A stretch of DNA of 64,000 nucleotides, taken from NCBI GenBank assembly GCA_023053545.1, contig JAKZAN010000001.1:3678565-3742564 (forward strand), written 5' to 3'. Below are positions 9,448 through 20,744 of this stretch, piece by piece. Position 1 is the first letter of the stretch. The number at the start of each line of letters is the position of its first letter. Origin of the DNA: Lepidurus packardi. Its lineage: Eukaryota; Arthropoda; Branchiopoda; Notostraca; Triopsidae. A program made the translations under genes and the position numbers. The notes under the pieces were generated by a model. The model did not search any database. It was not told the DNA's origin and saw nothing but the letters and a program-made list of their open reading frames with translations.

Positions 9448-11055
9448 ATGGGTAAGCGTTTTTTGCCTTTTTGTTTGCCATTCAAGTACATCTAGTCTTA
9501 GAAGAAGCTTAGCCAAATAGTTTCAACCGCGAGTGCTGTGATTTTTCCCTTTCGATAAGAAAGCAACAGAGTTGTAACAGGAGTCCTAATCGGTTTTTAT
9601 TTTTCAGAAATACCCATAAAAAATTGTGAACGAAGTCCTTATCGTCTTGTTGTACTTTGGAGGTCATGGATGTCCGAATTCTCCTGAAATCCTAAGCAGC
9701 TTTTTTCTGTATGTTGTTTGCTATGTACGTTTGTTGTACGTACGTATTTTTCTGTGATATATATTATGGGACCTTTTTTCAGTCTCCCTAACACTTGACT
9801 TGTGTTTTTTACTTAACAGATGACGCTGCTCCACGGATCGCTTTGCCTCGTTCGTGGCATGCCTGTGCGCGAGCCTTTAAGGTAAGATCAATACAATCCC
9901 CTAAGGGGATTTCTTTTGACTAATACGATCTTCTGTATCTATCTGGCGTAGCAATTGCTATGTGAGTCAAGTACCTAATATGCTTTTATCTTGGTTAACA
10001 GGTACGTGCTTATCGCAGCTTGCCCTGGGCGACCCTGTCGCGCATCTGGGGGCGACTGGCCAACACCCGTTTGCCTCAGTGGACGAGGAAGCAGGTCCTT
10101 GGCTTCTACGAGCGGAGGTTTGGCGTAAACGTCGAAGAAGCCGTATCATCATCAGACCACTCCAGCATGGGCGAATTTTTTCGACGGCCGCTTAAACCAG
10201 GCGCACGCCCTATCGACACTACGGGCTGCATTGTAAGTTGATTGGGTTTTTTATGCACTCATTTCTCGTACTAAATATTGTTTGTTTTCTACAACAGGTG
10301 TCACCAGCCGATGGGAAAGTCCTCCATTTGGGCGCAGTGGACCAGAATGGACTGTTGGGACAGGTGAAGGGGGTGCCTTACTCCCTGAGCCAGTTTTTGG
10401 GACCCTCTGAACTGGTGCAACTCTCAACAGGGTCCCCAACCTCCGGCCTCCACTACTGTTTCATCCAGCAGGCGCCCGGGGACTACTATGAGTTTCATTC
10501 CCCCGTTGACTGGGACATTTCATTGCGGCGACATTTTCCAGGTAATTCGTCATGAGAACAACAAGGGGTGTTACTAACCGGAATATTATCTTAGAGGAAA
10601 TGTTTAGTGTGAACCCAAGCGTTTGCAAATGGGTCCCCGGCTTACTTGCCCTCAACGAGCGAGCCGTTTACTTTGGCCAGTGGCAGTACGGCTTGTTCAG
10701 CATGACAGCGGTAGGAGCTACCAATGTCGGCTCCATATACGTCTATAAAGACCCGGTAAGTTAGTCGACGAGTTTGCGTTTTTTAAAGTGACTTAACAGT
10801 TTTCTTTTCTTTTTATTGTAGGAATTGGAAACATACTGTCGTGCTGGACGTCGCAAGACGACGGACTACGACTTCCGCAAGGAACGTGCAGGCGGGGAGG
10901 GTCTCCATCAGGAGAAAGGTGAAGTATTCGGTGAGTTTAACTTTGCCTCTACAATTGTCCTTATTTTTCAGGCCCCCAAGGACTTTAAATTTACCGTCCA
11001 GCTTGGGCAAATCGTTCGAGTAGGTCAAGCTATCGCTCAAAATTCTAAACCGTAG
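9448..11055 (+). CDS. PISD: Phosphatidylserine decarboxylase proenzyme, copy B
   Basis: Exons are those of copy A shifted by 7403: join(9448..9451, 9820..9881, 10002..10232, 10298..10541, 10595..10755, 10822..11055), giving the same 311-residue product in every coding exon read. It carries the same unusual FAST cleavage motif and the same Tyr in place of the first active-site His, so these are not isolated sequencing errors unless the duplication itself is an assembly product. The upstream region is also duplicated, so both copies may be transcribed. Confidence 0.85.
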
Positions 11056-11272
11056 CATTGATGTGGGTTCTAAGATGTCTGGCTATTCGTTTCAGTGAAA
11101 TTTCCGTACTTTGCGTGAAAATTATCGTGATTTTTTGTGTGGTGATTTTTTGTATCCTCTCAGTGAATTTTCTTCAATACAAATTTTATTGTGTAACGTT
11201 TGTCTATTTTTTTCCTGTCGGGAATGGTACCTTTAATGGTAGCGCAAGTCCGGCTTGCATAATAGCTAAGTG

Positions 11273-11939
11273 CTAAAAGAGATAGTGGCTAAATTGCATT
11301 ACAGCAAATTTAACTGCCTGGAGCTCCTTCCGCGTTACACAGTAACGACTCTCTGGTCTCATCAAGCATGGACTTGCATATGCTATAGGCCGTTCAACAC
11401 CGTCAATTTCTTGTGACAACACGGCTCCTAGCCCAATATTACTGGCGTTGCTGTCCACTAGAAGTGTTTTGGACAGATCAGGAAAAGCGAGTACAGGAGT
11501 TGAAGAAAGGAGCCGTTTAGGATCTGTAAAAGCTTCCTCACATAACACGGACCACTCAAAGGGAACATTCTTTTCGGTTAGTTTATATAGCGGCTTGGCA
11601 ATGTCAGCAAAACCTTTCACAAATCGACGATAGTATGAAGATCGAGGAAACTATTCAATTCATCACTGGTCACTGGTCGGGACCATTCCACGATTGCTTT
11701 AGTTTTTTCAGGACGTCGAAATGAGTTTTCAGGACGTCTTCGAGGTCACACAAGTGTAATATTGTCTTCGATTTCTTGATAAAGGGCTTTCAAGTCTTGA
11801 AGGTATTCTTCGAGGGAGCTCAGGAGATCAGCACTGGCTTCTTGTTTCGTGGGGGCGTCTTCTTGCTTTTAAGAGCACCTTTTAAGAGACGTTTTGTAGA
11901 CTTTGCATCCGGAAAATCCGATTTGTAAGGTTCAGCCAT
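11273..11939 (-). mobile_element. Ty3/gypsy fragment, copy B
   Basis: Same defective retrotransposon remnant as at 3870-4536. The only difference noticed between the two duplication copies falls here: position 11488 is c where 4085 is a, giving Ala instead of Ser in the TPVLxFPDLS block. Confidence 0.75.
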
Positions 11940-12289
11940 TGTTATTTCGTCTATTCTAATTAGCAAGTACGTATTACGGGGAGCGCTCTATGGGTACAAC
12001 AAATACGCAAGTACGTATTACGGGGTGAGGGAGCAAAACATCTCATTTGGAACTGAAGGAAAGTCAAAAACATCTCAAAATCAGCAGTACTAAATGAGTA
12101 AAAAGTCATTTCAAAGTTTATTACAAGGCAAACTTGTATTCTCTTCTCAAGTCCTTCCAGATTTCATTTCAAGGGCCACAAATGATGTCGAAACTACCCA
12201 GTTCGAATTTTCGTTTCAACACAGGCTAAGAAGAACGACCTGGCCAAAGCCGACATATAATAGTATGAAACAGGGTCCAGTTAGCCTGC

Positions 12290-12489
12290 TTAAAGCCTGT
12301 CCGTTTTGCCAATGCCGCGCTTTCCGGAGAACAAACGCTTGGGCAGTTTAACCGAAATATGTCTGTCAGCTTCACCAGCTTTGCCCATGCGGCCTTGCGT
12401 CCAACGAGCTTCAACTTGTTCTTCATCTACAAGTAACACTAAACATTAAGTAACTACAATCAACTAAAATAAACCCAATTTAGTAATTA
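12290..12489 (-). pseudogene. GTPBP4: GTPBP4 pseudogene, C-terminal exon only (copy B)
   Basis: Repeats the last NOG1 exon ([13 protein letters not shown] and FSGKRG, stop at 12290-12292) and the start of the intron before it. The upstream exons that should follow to the right are absent because the duplication ends at 12489. Confidence 0.75.
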
Positions 12490-12635
12490 TGTGATGACGC
12501 CACCTAACGGTGGCTCATGTCCTCTCTCTCTCTCTTGTCTTGCCCCAGTGTCAACATCAGTTTAGCTACCCAGCCACTTTGTACTCAATTATAATACCAA
12601 CTCCTCGTAATCTCGTATCCAACATCATCACAGAG

Positions 12636-13359
12636 AACATATGGCCTGGATAATCATTGAATATCCACACTTCCGGTTTCTGTAACTATTCTGTTGGTGG
12701 GCTGGACATATTATGTCTATATGGGATCCATCAATCGCACCCACGACGTTCAGGAAGTACGCCTTCCTTTCAAGTTTGGTAGCATACATTTCACATTCGG
12801 CTAATGAAGCTGGCTATTTAATGAAGCGAGAACTCACTGCACAAGTCATAATACACAACCGATGAACACAAGAATGTACTGAACTCTGTGCTACACCAAA
12901 CAAACTTGCAATACTACGCATTGATTCTCTGTTTCCTAAGTACAACAGTGTAATGAGGAGAGCTTTACGTAATCGAATTGGTTTCTTGGCAGCTCTAACT
13001 ACTTCTCTTTCTTCTTCTTCGGCCTCCATGTAGCTTATCTCTGCCGGGAAAAACTCTTTTAACAGTTCTCGTTCGTTTTTCAAAAGATCAAGCGTTAAGG
13101 TGAAAGTTTGTCTTTTTAATCGAAAGTGACGTCGAAAATCAGCGTCATTCAAGCTTTCGACTAGTACTTCTGCGAAATTTTCAACTTTATGATGAACATC
13201 GCTTGCTTCCTCTAACCCCTTCTGTAATGCTCGTTTATAATTGTAACCGCTAACATTTTCGCTGCTTATAAGTTCGAGAAAGATCTGAATTAAGAAAGCT
13301 GACCCTGCCAATATACTTCGATAGCCGTTAATCAATAAAAGTAATGTGTTTATGTCCAT
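12636..13359 (-). mobile_element. PIF/Harbinger (HARBI1-like) transposase, truncated
   Basis: The minus frame 13359-12814 encodes 181 residues ending in a HARBI1-type helix-turn-helix region (LRKALLITLLYLG, then MRSIASLFGVAQSSVHSCVHRL). After a stop at about 12814 the same frame continues with the first catalytic block, FLNVVGAIDGSHIDI with its Asp, followed by YRNRKCGYSMIIQAIC, then two stops near 12640. The remaining DDE catalytic residues are missing. No terminal inverted repeats or 3-bp target duplication were identified. A short CT-rich stretch and a GCCACC/GGTGGC hairpin lie at about 12500-12540. Confidence 0.75.
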
Positions 13360-13717
13360 TCTTCGTGAGATATATGTTTACGTTTAAAATAGGGATGTTT
13401 ACAAAACTGACGGGAGCGAATGCTACAAAGCGTTTTATTTGGTATGACGCGTCCGAGCAGCGCGTCCAATGCTCGTCCTAAATAAAACGAATTTAGCGCC
13501 TGAAGCGGACGTTTCCCACTGACGGCGGTAGGACGCGACTGTAGCAAATAAAACACAGCTCTGTTCGATGTCAAACAGACGCCTTTACGGTTCGCGTAAG
13601 GTATTTTACGGCTCGCTTTTAGAGTAAATTATAAGGAAGCCAACAGGCGCTCGTGAAAACGTTCAAATTTATTTATATAGATTAAGCTCTAGTTTTGGAA
13701 CACGTTTGGATTTCAAA
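13360..13717. other. Intergenic region upstream of GTF2A2
   Basis: Contains a GC-rich patch (13430-13560) flanked by roughly inverted GTTTTATTTGG and CAAATAAAAC segments, which could be a small MITE-like element. The remainder should hold the GTF2A2 promoter. No exon is seen. Confidence 0.4.
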
Positions 13718-14277
13718 ATGGCGTATCAGCTGTACCGCAATACAACCTTGGGAAACACGTTACAGGAGAGTCTGGATGAGTTAATACAAGTAATCCAAAA
13801 GACTATTTAAAATCAATGCGGTATTTAAAAATCCTAATTTACCACATCTTAAAATCAGTACGGACAAATTACCCCTCAGTTGGCTCTCAAAGTTTTACTC
13901 ATGTTTGACCGCTCTATGAACAATGCCTTGGCCTCTAGAGTGAAAAACCGTGTCACATTCAAGGTAAAACTAAGCAAAGTTAATAAAGAAGTTCCTCCTT
14001 ATTGCTTTTAAGGAAGTAATTAAAAGTAAATTTTCTAATGACTTACAGGCTGGAAAACTAAATACCTACCGATTCTGCGATAACGTGTGGACGTTTATGT
14101 TAAACGACGTAGAGTTTCGAGAAGTCCAAGAGCTAACTAAAGTCGATAAGGTCAAAATTGTAGCCTGTGATGGAAAAAGTAACTTCTTTCTTGTCCACCT
14201 TCTGATGAAAGTTTAAGACTTTAAGTTTAAGCAATGTTTATGTCCATTCTTTAGGTCCACAATTGAAAGATGATTAA
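13718..14277 (+). CDS. GTF2A2: Transcription initiation factor IIA small (gamma) subunit
   Basis: TFIIA-gamma pairs with TFIIA-alpha/beta to stabilise TBP on promoters in the nucleus. Model: join(13718..13789, 13859..13963, 14049..14178, 14255..14277), 330 nt, 109 residues, the same length as the human protein. The translation starts [13 protein letters not shown] and contains [46 protein letters not shown] and [12 protein letters not shown], all near-invariant in the family. The first intron falls after DELIQ, where I recall the human gene also being split. Without the last intron the frame would instead run on to a stop at 14214-14216 with a hydrophobic tail; the spliced acidic ending is preferred on length. 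Confidence 0.93.
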
Positions 14278-15269
14278 ATTAAAGCCTCAGATGACGCAAT
14301 TACGCCGTTTCAAGTGGTCACCTTACCTTTAAAATTCCCCTTGCTATCCACGGAATCACTAAATACATCAACTTCGGACACAAACCAAATTTCGATATTT
14401 TACGCTTATTCCGTAATAGTATTCTTATGAAATTATTACCAGTTATAGTTAAATTTCCTCGAGGGGAAGACAGACCCTCTGACAAAATTTATTACGTCTT
14501 CAGCAATTATGCATCGGCGCTATGACGTTATGTACGAAAAGATCGTTACCTTTTTTTCCTCTGTTCACTTAATTTCTACTATAAACAATGAGAGAAAAAT
14601 TAATCAGTTACTGTAAATCCCCGTCTTCTTTTTGCGTATGAAATCGCGATATCGTTCCGAACTCCCAAGTTCCGTTTTAAAAGACACATACAAAGATGGA
14701 TCTAGTTCAATTTATCGCGTTTTTTCAGTTTTCCGGTTACAAAGAATTCAGGTAATTTTTATAACGGAGACATATCGCAGCTATAGGATTTTTTGGCTTT
14801 TTTTTAAAAACTCATACAAATGTGTGAGTTTTTCGCCCGTCAATCAAACAATGGGACAGTGTACCATAACTATGGACAAGACCCACAAACATTCCACTTT
14901 ATTTTTTTACACGTGAAAAATCGGTTTTTAAACTGGAAAAACAGGAAATCAATCACTTTCCAAATGTTCGAAAAGAAAGCAAATGCGAGTTGACGATTTT
15001 CCCTGTTTAAAAATGTTGAACATCAAAGCCCCATTTCCAAAAACAAAAAACAAAACAAACTAACGAAAGCCCCAGAGCTTTTTTTGAAACTAATAATTTA
15101 GATCTGGTAGCTTTAGTTTTTTTTTATATGCAAAAAGCGCGCTCAACTGTCTCCTACCTGTCTCCAATCCATCTCTTGCTTTCTTCGTTTCTACACGAAA
15201 AACTCGCAGTTTTTTCTTTTGCTACCATATTCCCTTCCCCAAAAATTGGACCAAACTACAACAGGTCTA
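14278..15269. other. Convergent intergenic region, GTF2A2 and KANSL1 3' ends
   Basis: AT-rich sequence with homopolymer runs of T and A (for example around 15060 and 15120). It should hold the 3' ends of both flanking genes. No exon, RNA gene or repeat family was recognised. Confidence 0.4.
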
Positions 15270-18200
15270 TCATCTACGCGGGTTCTGACGAGTAGTGGGC
15301 GTGGCCACTACTACATCCTCACCACGCTTTGAGCCATTCCATTCAGGGTCGTCAGGATCGTCTTCCAAGGCCGAAGCCGTCTCAAACGTGTCAGTACTTG
15401 ACGCCCTCGAGCTGGGATGATTCTAAGTATGGTCAAAATAAATTACATTAATTAGCAATTGTATGATAATTAAACAACTTTATTAACTACTTTTTCAAGA
15501 GCAGTATCTACGAAAATCTCATCTTGGAATTTTTTTGTACTAAATCTCACGTGGCCCTAAGATATGAAATTTCTTTCTTTAAAAGCTTCATTTCTATGTC
15601 AAACATGACTGAAAGAAAAACGTAACGTAATTAAAAACTATATTAAAAAAATAAAGTTTTACCGGCAAATCGTCTTTTTAAGACTTTTTATTTAACTTCT
15701 GAACAAAAATTATTTTTGAACTTAAAAGCAACTCACTTGTTCGATCTTTTCTTCTTCGTACTCGGGCTTAGTGGTACTATTAGGAATCTTCTCTTCTTCT
15801 ATGGCTCCACCCCTTTCGCTTCCTCCTCCTCCACCTTCTTCTTCTCCTTCCTCGGGCATTTCTTTCGCCATATCAAATACTGCGGAGTCTGGTAAGGGAA
15901 ACTGCCTGGGCTCGTACGGGGCCACACTTTCATACGACCACGCCCCCTCCATTGCTGAACAAGACGATTCTTCCCAGCTACTCAAGTTGGTCGCGCTCGT
16001 ATTTCCTACTTTAGTTCTGGACAAGGAGTTCATTCGCCGTCTGTGTTGGTGGCTCTCGACCAATTCCATGCCCGTCACACTCGGCGAAGGCGGTTCATTC
16101 TCCCCAACTTCGTGTGGCCATTGCGGGTCTTTATATTTCATTCAAACAAAGTTAATTACAAAATGGCCACACAAATATCTTATTTAAAATGGGAGTGCTT
16201 CGTTTGAATTCTGATAAAATTTAAATTTTTTATTATTATGTCTACTTATTTTTTACCTGGCGTATTGGCTCCTGATGACTCTGCTCTAGAATCGGTCCGA
16301 CTCGCGCGGGCTCGAGCTCTAGAGCCTTTCGGCTTCAGGTAGGACATGAATTTCTTGCGTTCTTCCACTTCGGAGCGATCGTGGCGCTGCAATATAGTGT
16401 CTTCGCTCAAATCTTCCACAAGCGGGGCCCCGGACGGTGCAGCTCCAGCACTGTTGCTGGAGCTGCAACAGCTGGCAGCTGGATTTTCCTCCAAGATCGC
16501 AGGAGTGGCCGGGAGGGACGGTCCGGTGTGGTCGTTGTCTACCAAGCGCCACTTGGGCGTCAGGATTTCTTTGTACTGCAATCGTTCGACGCGAGTGGAG
16601 GCGGCCATGCTGTAAGGAATGACAATATCGTCGATATCGTAATCGTAGCCCGATTTCCGGCGCAACAAGTCTTGGTAGACCGAAGAAGAAGTACTTCCGC
16701 GGTCACGTGAAGTTCCGGCAGCGTTTTGGACCATGTTGTGGGAGTTTTGGGACGAGGGACAAGGGGAATCGGGAGCCAGCCAATCGTCGCGATCCCAGTC
16801 GCACGCCCGTGACGCTCCTGAACTGAGCCGCTGGAATCGCTTTCGTTTTTTGTAAGACGAAGGCTCCTCCCATGCCGTATCACAAGAAGCTCCTCTTTGA
16901 TATCCTAAATGTTATAAGAAAAGGAGCACACATTTCATTATTTTCAAGATAAATAAAAAATAATAAAATTGGTTTACGTTGGTGTTTAAACGGTCTCCTT
17001 CCTCGCTTTTTCTTCCGGCCGTCCACAGCATCTGTCATGGAATTAGGATGGTGATTGTTAGTTAAGTGCTGAGGGATTGGGCCGTGCGGCTGTAAACTCG
17101 GTGCGGAGAGAGGTGAAGTACCGGTAGAAATTTGCGCATGCGCAGGATTAGGCGGTGGACAAAGCGTTGCCAATGCAATGGTTCTCCTCGCCCGCGCAGC
17201 TTCTCGACGCCAATCTTGGTTTTTCAATAACGAGCCAACATGGTCTCCAACACTCACTTCTACAATAAGAAATACAACCAAAAATTAACTCATATAACCA
17301 ATAAAAGAAATTATTTTAAATTATTATTAAATACGACAATAACAGGCACAAGCCTGCGCTGATATAATTATACGATTGTAAAATAGGATGAATGAATATT
17401 AGTAAGCCTTCATTGTATCGTTCATTGTAAACGGAAAAATAATTACATAACATTTACTAAATAAATACAATATTAATATAATCAACGCAAATATAAAAAT
17501 ACTAAAAAATCCTAAAAATAATAATAATAAACAAGCGAAAAATAATTACCATGCATGGCGGAGAGGATGGGATGGAATGCGGGATCCACCCGGGCGACTC
17601 TTTCTCGCACCGTCATGAAATCGGGCTCTATGGGCACGCGGAAATGTTTGCGTCCACTGCACAGCACACAGAGCGTGACTTCCCTGGGTAGACACTGGCA
17701 TTTCACCGCTGAAAGCCTCAAGGCCTTCCGGAGCATCGCGTTTGGATTCGAGCCTTGACTTACCAGTGACGTCACAGGCAATCCGGGTCGCACCAAGCGT
17801 CTTTTACGGAACGCAGATGTCACTAGAGGGCGTGTCCTCGCGCAACCAGGTAAATCGCTCTCCTCGGCCGCCGTAGTGACGACAGTGGTGGTGGTAGGCG
17901 TGGTCAATGACGGTGTTGACTCTTCAGCGCCTTCAAACGTAACCGTTCCTTTGGCTGACCGCAACTGGCGCACAATTTCAGTGTGTTGTCGTATCCGGTA
18001 CTCCAAATCCGCCACCTGAGCCTGAAGCCACACCCACCGGGCAGCCAGTGCTGCTCTTTCTTTACCCCAACGCCAACATGCACGTCGCCAACTAAACACA
18101 AAATACATTCATTTAATAAATTAGCAAGGAAGCGCTAAGCATTTCACATTACGCCATGTTCTTAGAAATACTTTGAAATTACAAATTAAACGAATTAAAT

Positions 18201-20744
18201 TAACAGACGAATCCTGACAATAATGTGAAGCATAGAAAAAATCTACAAAATAGTTCTACAAAATATACAATAGAATGAATATTTATATTAACGAACACAT
18301 CTGTAGTCTAACTCACTTAACTTGTCTAATTCAAACTTATGAACACTAATTGCTAGATTTTTTTTACAAACGTGTAATCATACAGTTTATCTTAAGCTTA
18401 CTTAAACCGGCTACATTTTGTCTCAACGAACTTAGGCCTCACTTTCTTACCTTTTTCTTAATTATATTTAAGAATCCTAATTATTACTACCGTAAGAAGA
18501 ATAAATAAAATCTCTGCAAGATTATGCAAGTTCAAGTTTATGCTTAGATTATGCTTAGTTACACTAAGTAATCGAAATTTAAAGGACTGAAGAAAATCGA
18601 AAAAAATTAAAAATTATACTTACATAGGACAGGAAGGATTAGGTGCCACCTCTCCTGTTAGCCCAACCTTCTGGCCCCGGGAATAGCAATCTAGGACGTA
18701 AGGTTGACTTTCATCGCCACTTTCTCCTCCGGACGAGCTCGCCGTCAGATCCTCGTCCAAGGCACGCTGTAAATGGTTCATCTTGGCCGCCCACTGTCCC
18801 GCCGCCACGCCCACTTCCTCTCCCAACAACTGGGGAGCTCCTCCCGCACTTGCATTGGGCTGGGAATGGCTCACGGGCGTCCGTCCACTCGCAAAGTACT
18901 TTTTGGACCGCAAAAGCGATGCCGCCGGCGCCTCCAGACGCTTCACCAAGTTCACTAGCGCAGCCGTCGAGATATGACGGACGTCCTCTCGCCGTGGGAA
19001 CCTCCCAGATGCCAGTAACTGCTCTTCCAACTGGGGACGGGGCGGAACGAGGCTCAAGTGGCTAGTTTGTGCGAGTTTGACACTGTGTTGCACTTCCCAG
19101 GTCACGTGACGCGCTGTTTGGCGCGCTTGCAGTTTCTGCACGCGCCGTAGGAGGCGCTGGTACCTTCGCACGAGTCCTTCTTGCCGATTAGACACTTCGG
19201 CTAAGCGTCCGGAGGCGATTTCCTCGCGGGATAGCGTGGATAGCGAGGGTTCTGTGACGTCACACAAATTCAGAAGATGCTGTTCCGTGAGTCGGGCAGC
19301 CAGAGCGGCTAGTTCTGCTTCAGACAAGCCCAAATCCGTTACTTCACTAGGAGGAGCTTCTGTTTTAAGCTCCACCTCGGCATCCAAGGCAGCGTCCAAG
19401 AGATCTGCCACGTGGTTTTCGCCCACAGAGTCTAAATGGGATAAGAGAAAGTCGACGTCGTCCGGAGCCATGCCTCCCACTTTGTCCGCGAAACCCATTG
19501 GCCCCATACTGCTGGAAGCACCGTCCTCTTCGGAATTTACATGCTGACAACCCAAAGTAGGACTGAAATTAAATAAATAAAACGTTAGAAAGACCTTTAG
19601 AACTAATAGTAATAAGAACAATCTAAAATGAAAACTTATAAAAATAAATACACTAAACAAGTTATTTGGGACTAATTAGCCTAATTAATTTCTGAAACTG
19701 ATTCGTGAATAACTCTTTTGTAGCAAGTAGCCGAATTAATTTACTAAACTCCTTTGCTTGGAGAGAGTAAAGTCACCGTTTATTCTCGAGTTCGTACCAA
19801 AGACCGACTGCCAAAACAAGCACCACTCGTCACCGACCATACAAAAAACGAGCAGTCAACAACGAGTAAAAAACGGAAAAAGAGGAGAAAGAGAAAAGAG
19901 TACAAAGGAAAGTACGCAGAGGAAGGATGGCTACGGGCTATCTCCTGGGCCTCACGCCACACTTTAAATAAATACAAAAATTTGTTTGGTAATTCTACAA
20001 ATGACTAAGAATTCGGTGCCTAATTCTTTAGATGGGTAAACAAGATTAAGTCAAATTGTAAAGAAATTTTACATTAACAAATAAAACTTTTTTTGTAAAA
20101 CGTACAACAGATCATTGGAAAAAGAGCGACCTGTAAATTTAAAATCACATTCTTATATGTAAATACCAGTAAGAAAATATTAAATACATCTAACAAATGC
20201 AGAAACTAATTAAGCGAAGAACTTATAAATCCCCCATAAGTAAATAAAAAATTGCAGTATCCAAGAAACACTGAGGGAAGAACACTAAATACAAGTGAAT
20301 AATAGACCCATTGATGAAATTAACTACAAATGGAAATAATGACATAATTAACTAAAAAGCAAAACTTAAAAAATACTTAAACTATCAACTCAAATCTAAA
20401 CCTATTGTTGACGAAAAGAAAAATACATAAAAATAGGACGATCTACAAGGAGGCTTAAAAATATGTATTTCGTGTTTTTAAGTTGTTGCTTGCTTTAAGA
20501 AAAGGATACGTTACCTATGGTTTCCATTAGTAAGGGGAGGGTCCAATTTGCGCTCCAGTCTGCTATCTTCTGCGATGGGTTGAACGAGAGGAGAACCTGG
20601 TCGCAGTTTCTTATTATTGTGATTGTTAGGGTTACTCGACGTCGATGAATGGGAAGATGTAGGGGTAGTATCAGTAGGCGATGAAGCTGGCGATTCAGGT
20701 AAGGTTGAAAATCCTTGACTTTGGCCGGTTAACGCAGGGGCCAT
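15270..20744 (-). CDS. KANSL1: KAT8 regulatory NSL complex subunit 1
   Basis: KANSL1 is the scaffold of the NSL complex, which holds the histone H4 acetyltransferase MOF/KAT8 at promoters. Model: complement(join(15270..15422, 15737..16128, 16257..16904, 16978..17259, 17550..18091, 18624..19562, 20515..20744)), 3186 nt, 1061 residues (human 1105). The N-terminus MAPALTG matches human AAMAPALT. A coiled-coil segment ([19 protein letters not shown]) lies near residue 200, and [19 protein letters not shown] near 411-429. ARTRPL at about 474-479 is the WDR5-binding Win-type motif. The MOF-binding PEHE domain, with [20 protein letters not shown], is at about 754-795. Near the C-terminus [11 protein letters not shown] matches human WERRTFPLAHS. 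Phases agree at every junction; an ATG farther upstream in the first exon is possible. Confidence 0.92.

Larger units (their letters stand above)
7404..12489. repeat. Tandem segmental duplication, copy B
   Basis: Counterpart of 1-5086. The match ends at 12489, about 40 bp before the point where copy A carries the hAT element, and unrelated sequence with a Harbinger transposase begins there. Copy B is therefore truncated relative to the 7403-bp unit. It carries its own complete PISD gene. Confidence 0.95.

Noticed and set aside
14049-14216. Unspliced GTF2A2 ending with a hydrophobic tail
   Set aside because: Splicing 14178 to 14255 gives a 109-residue protein with an acidic end, matching the family length better.
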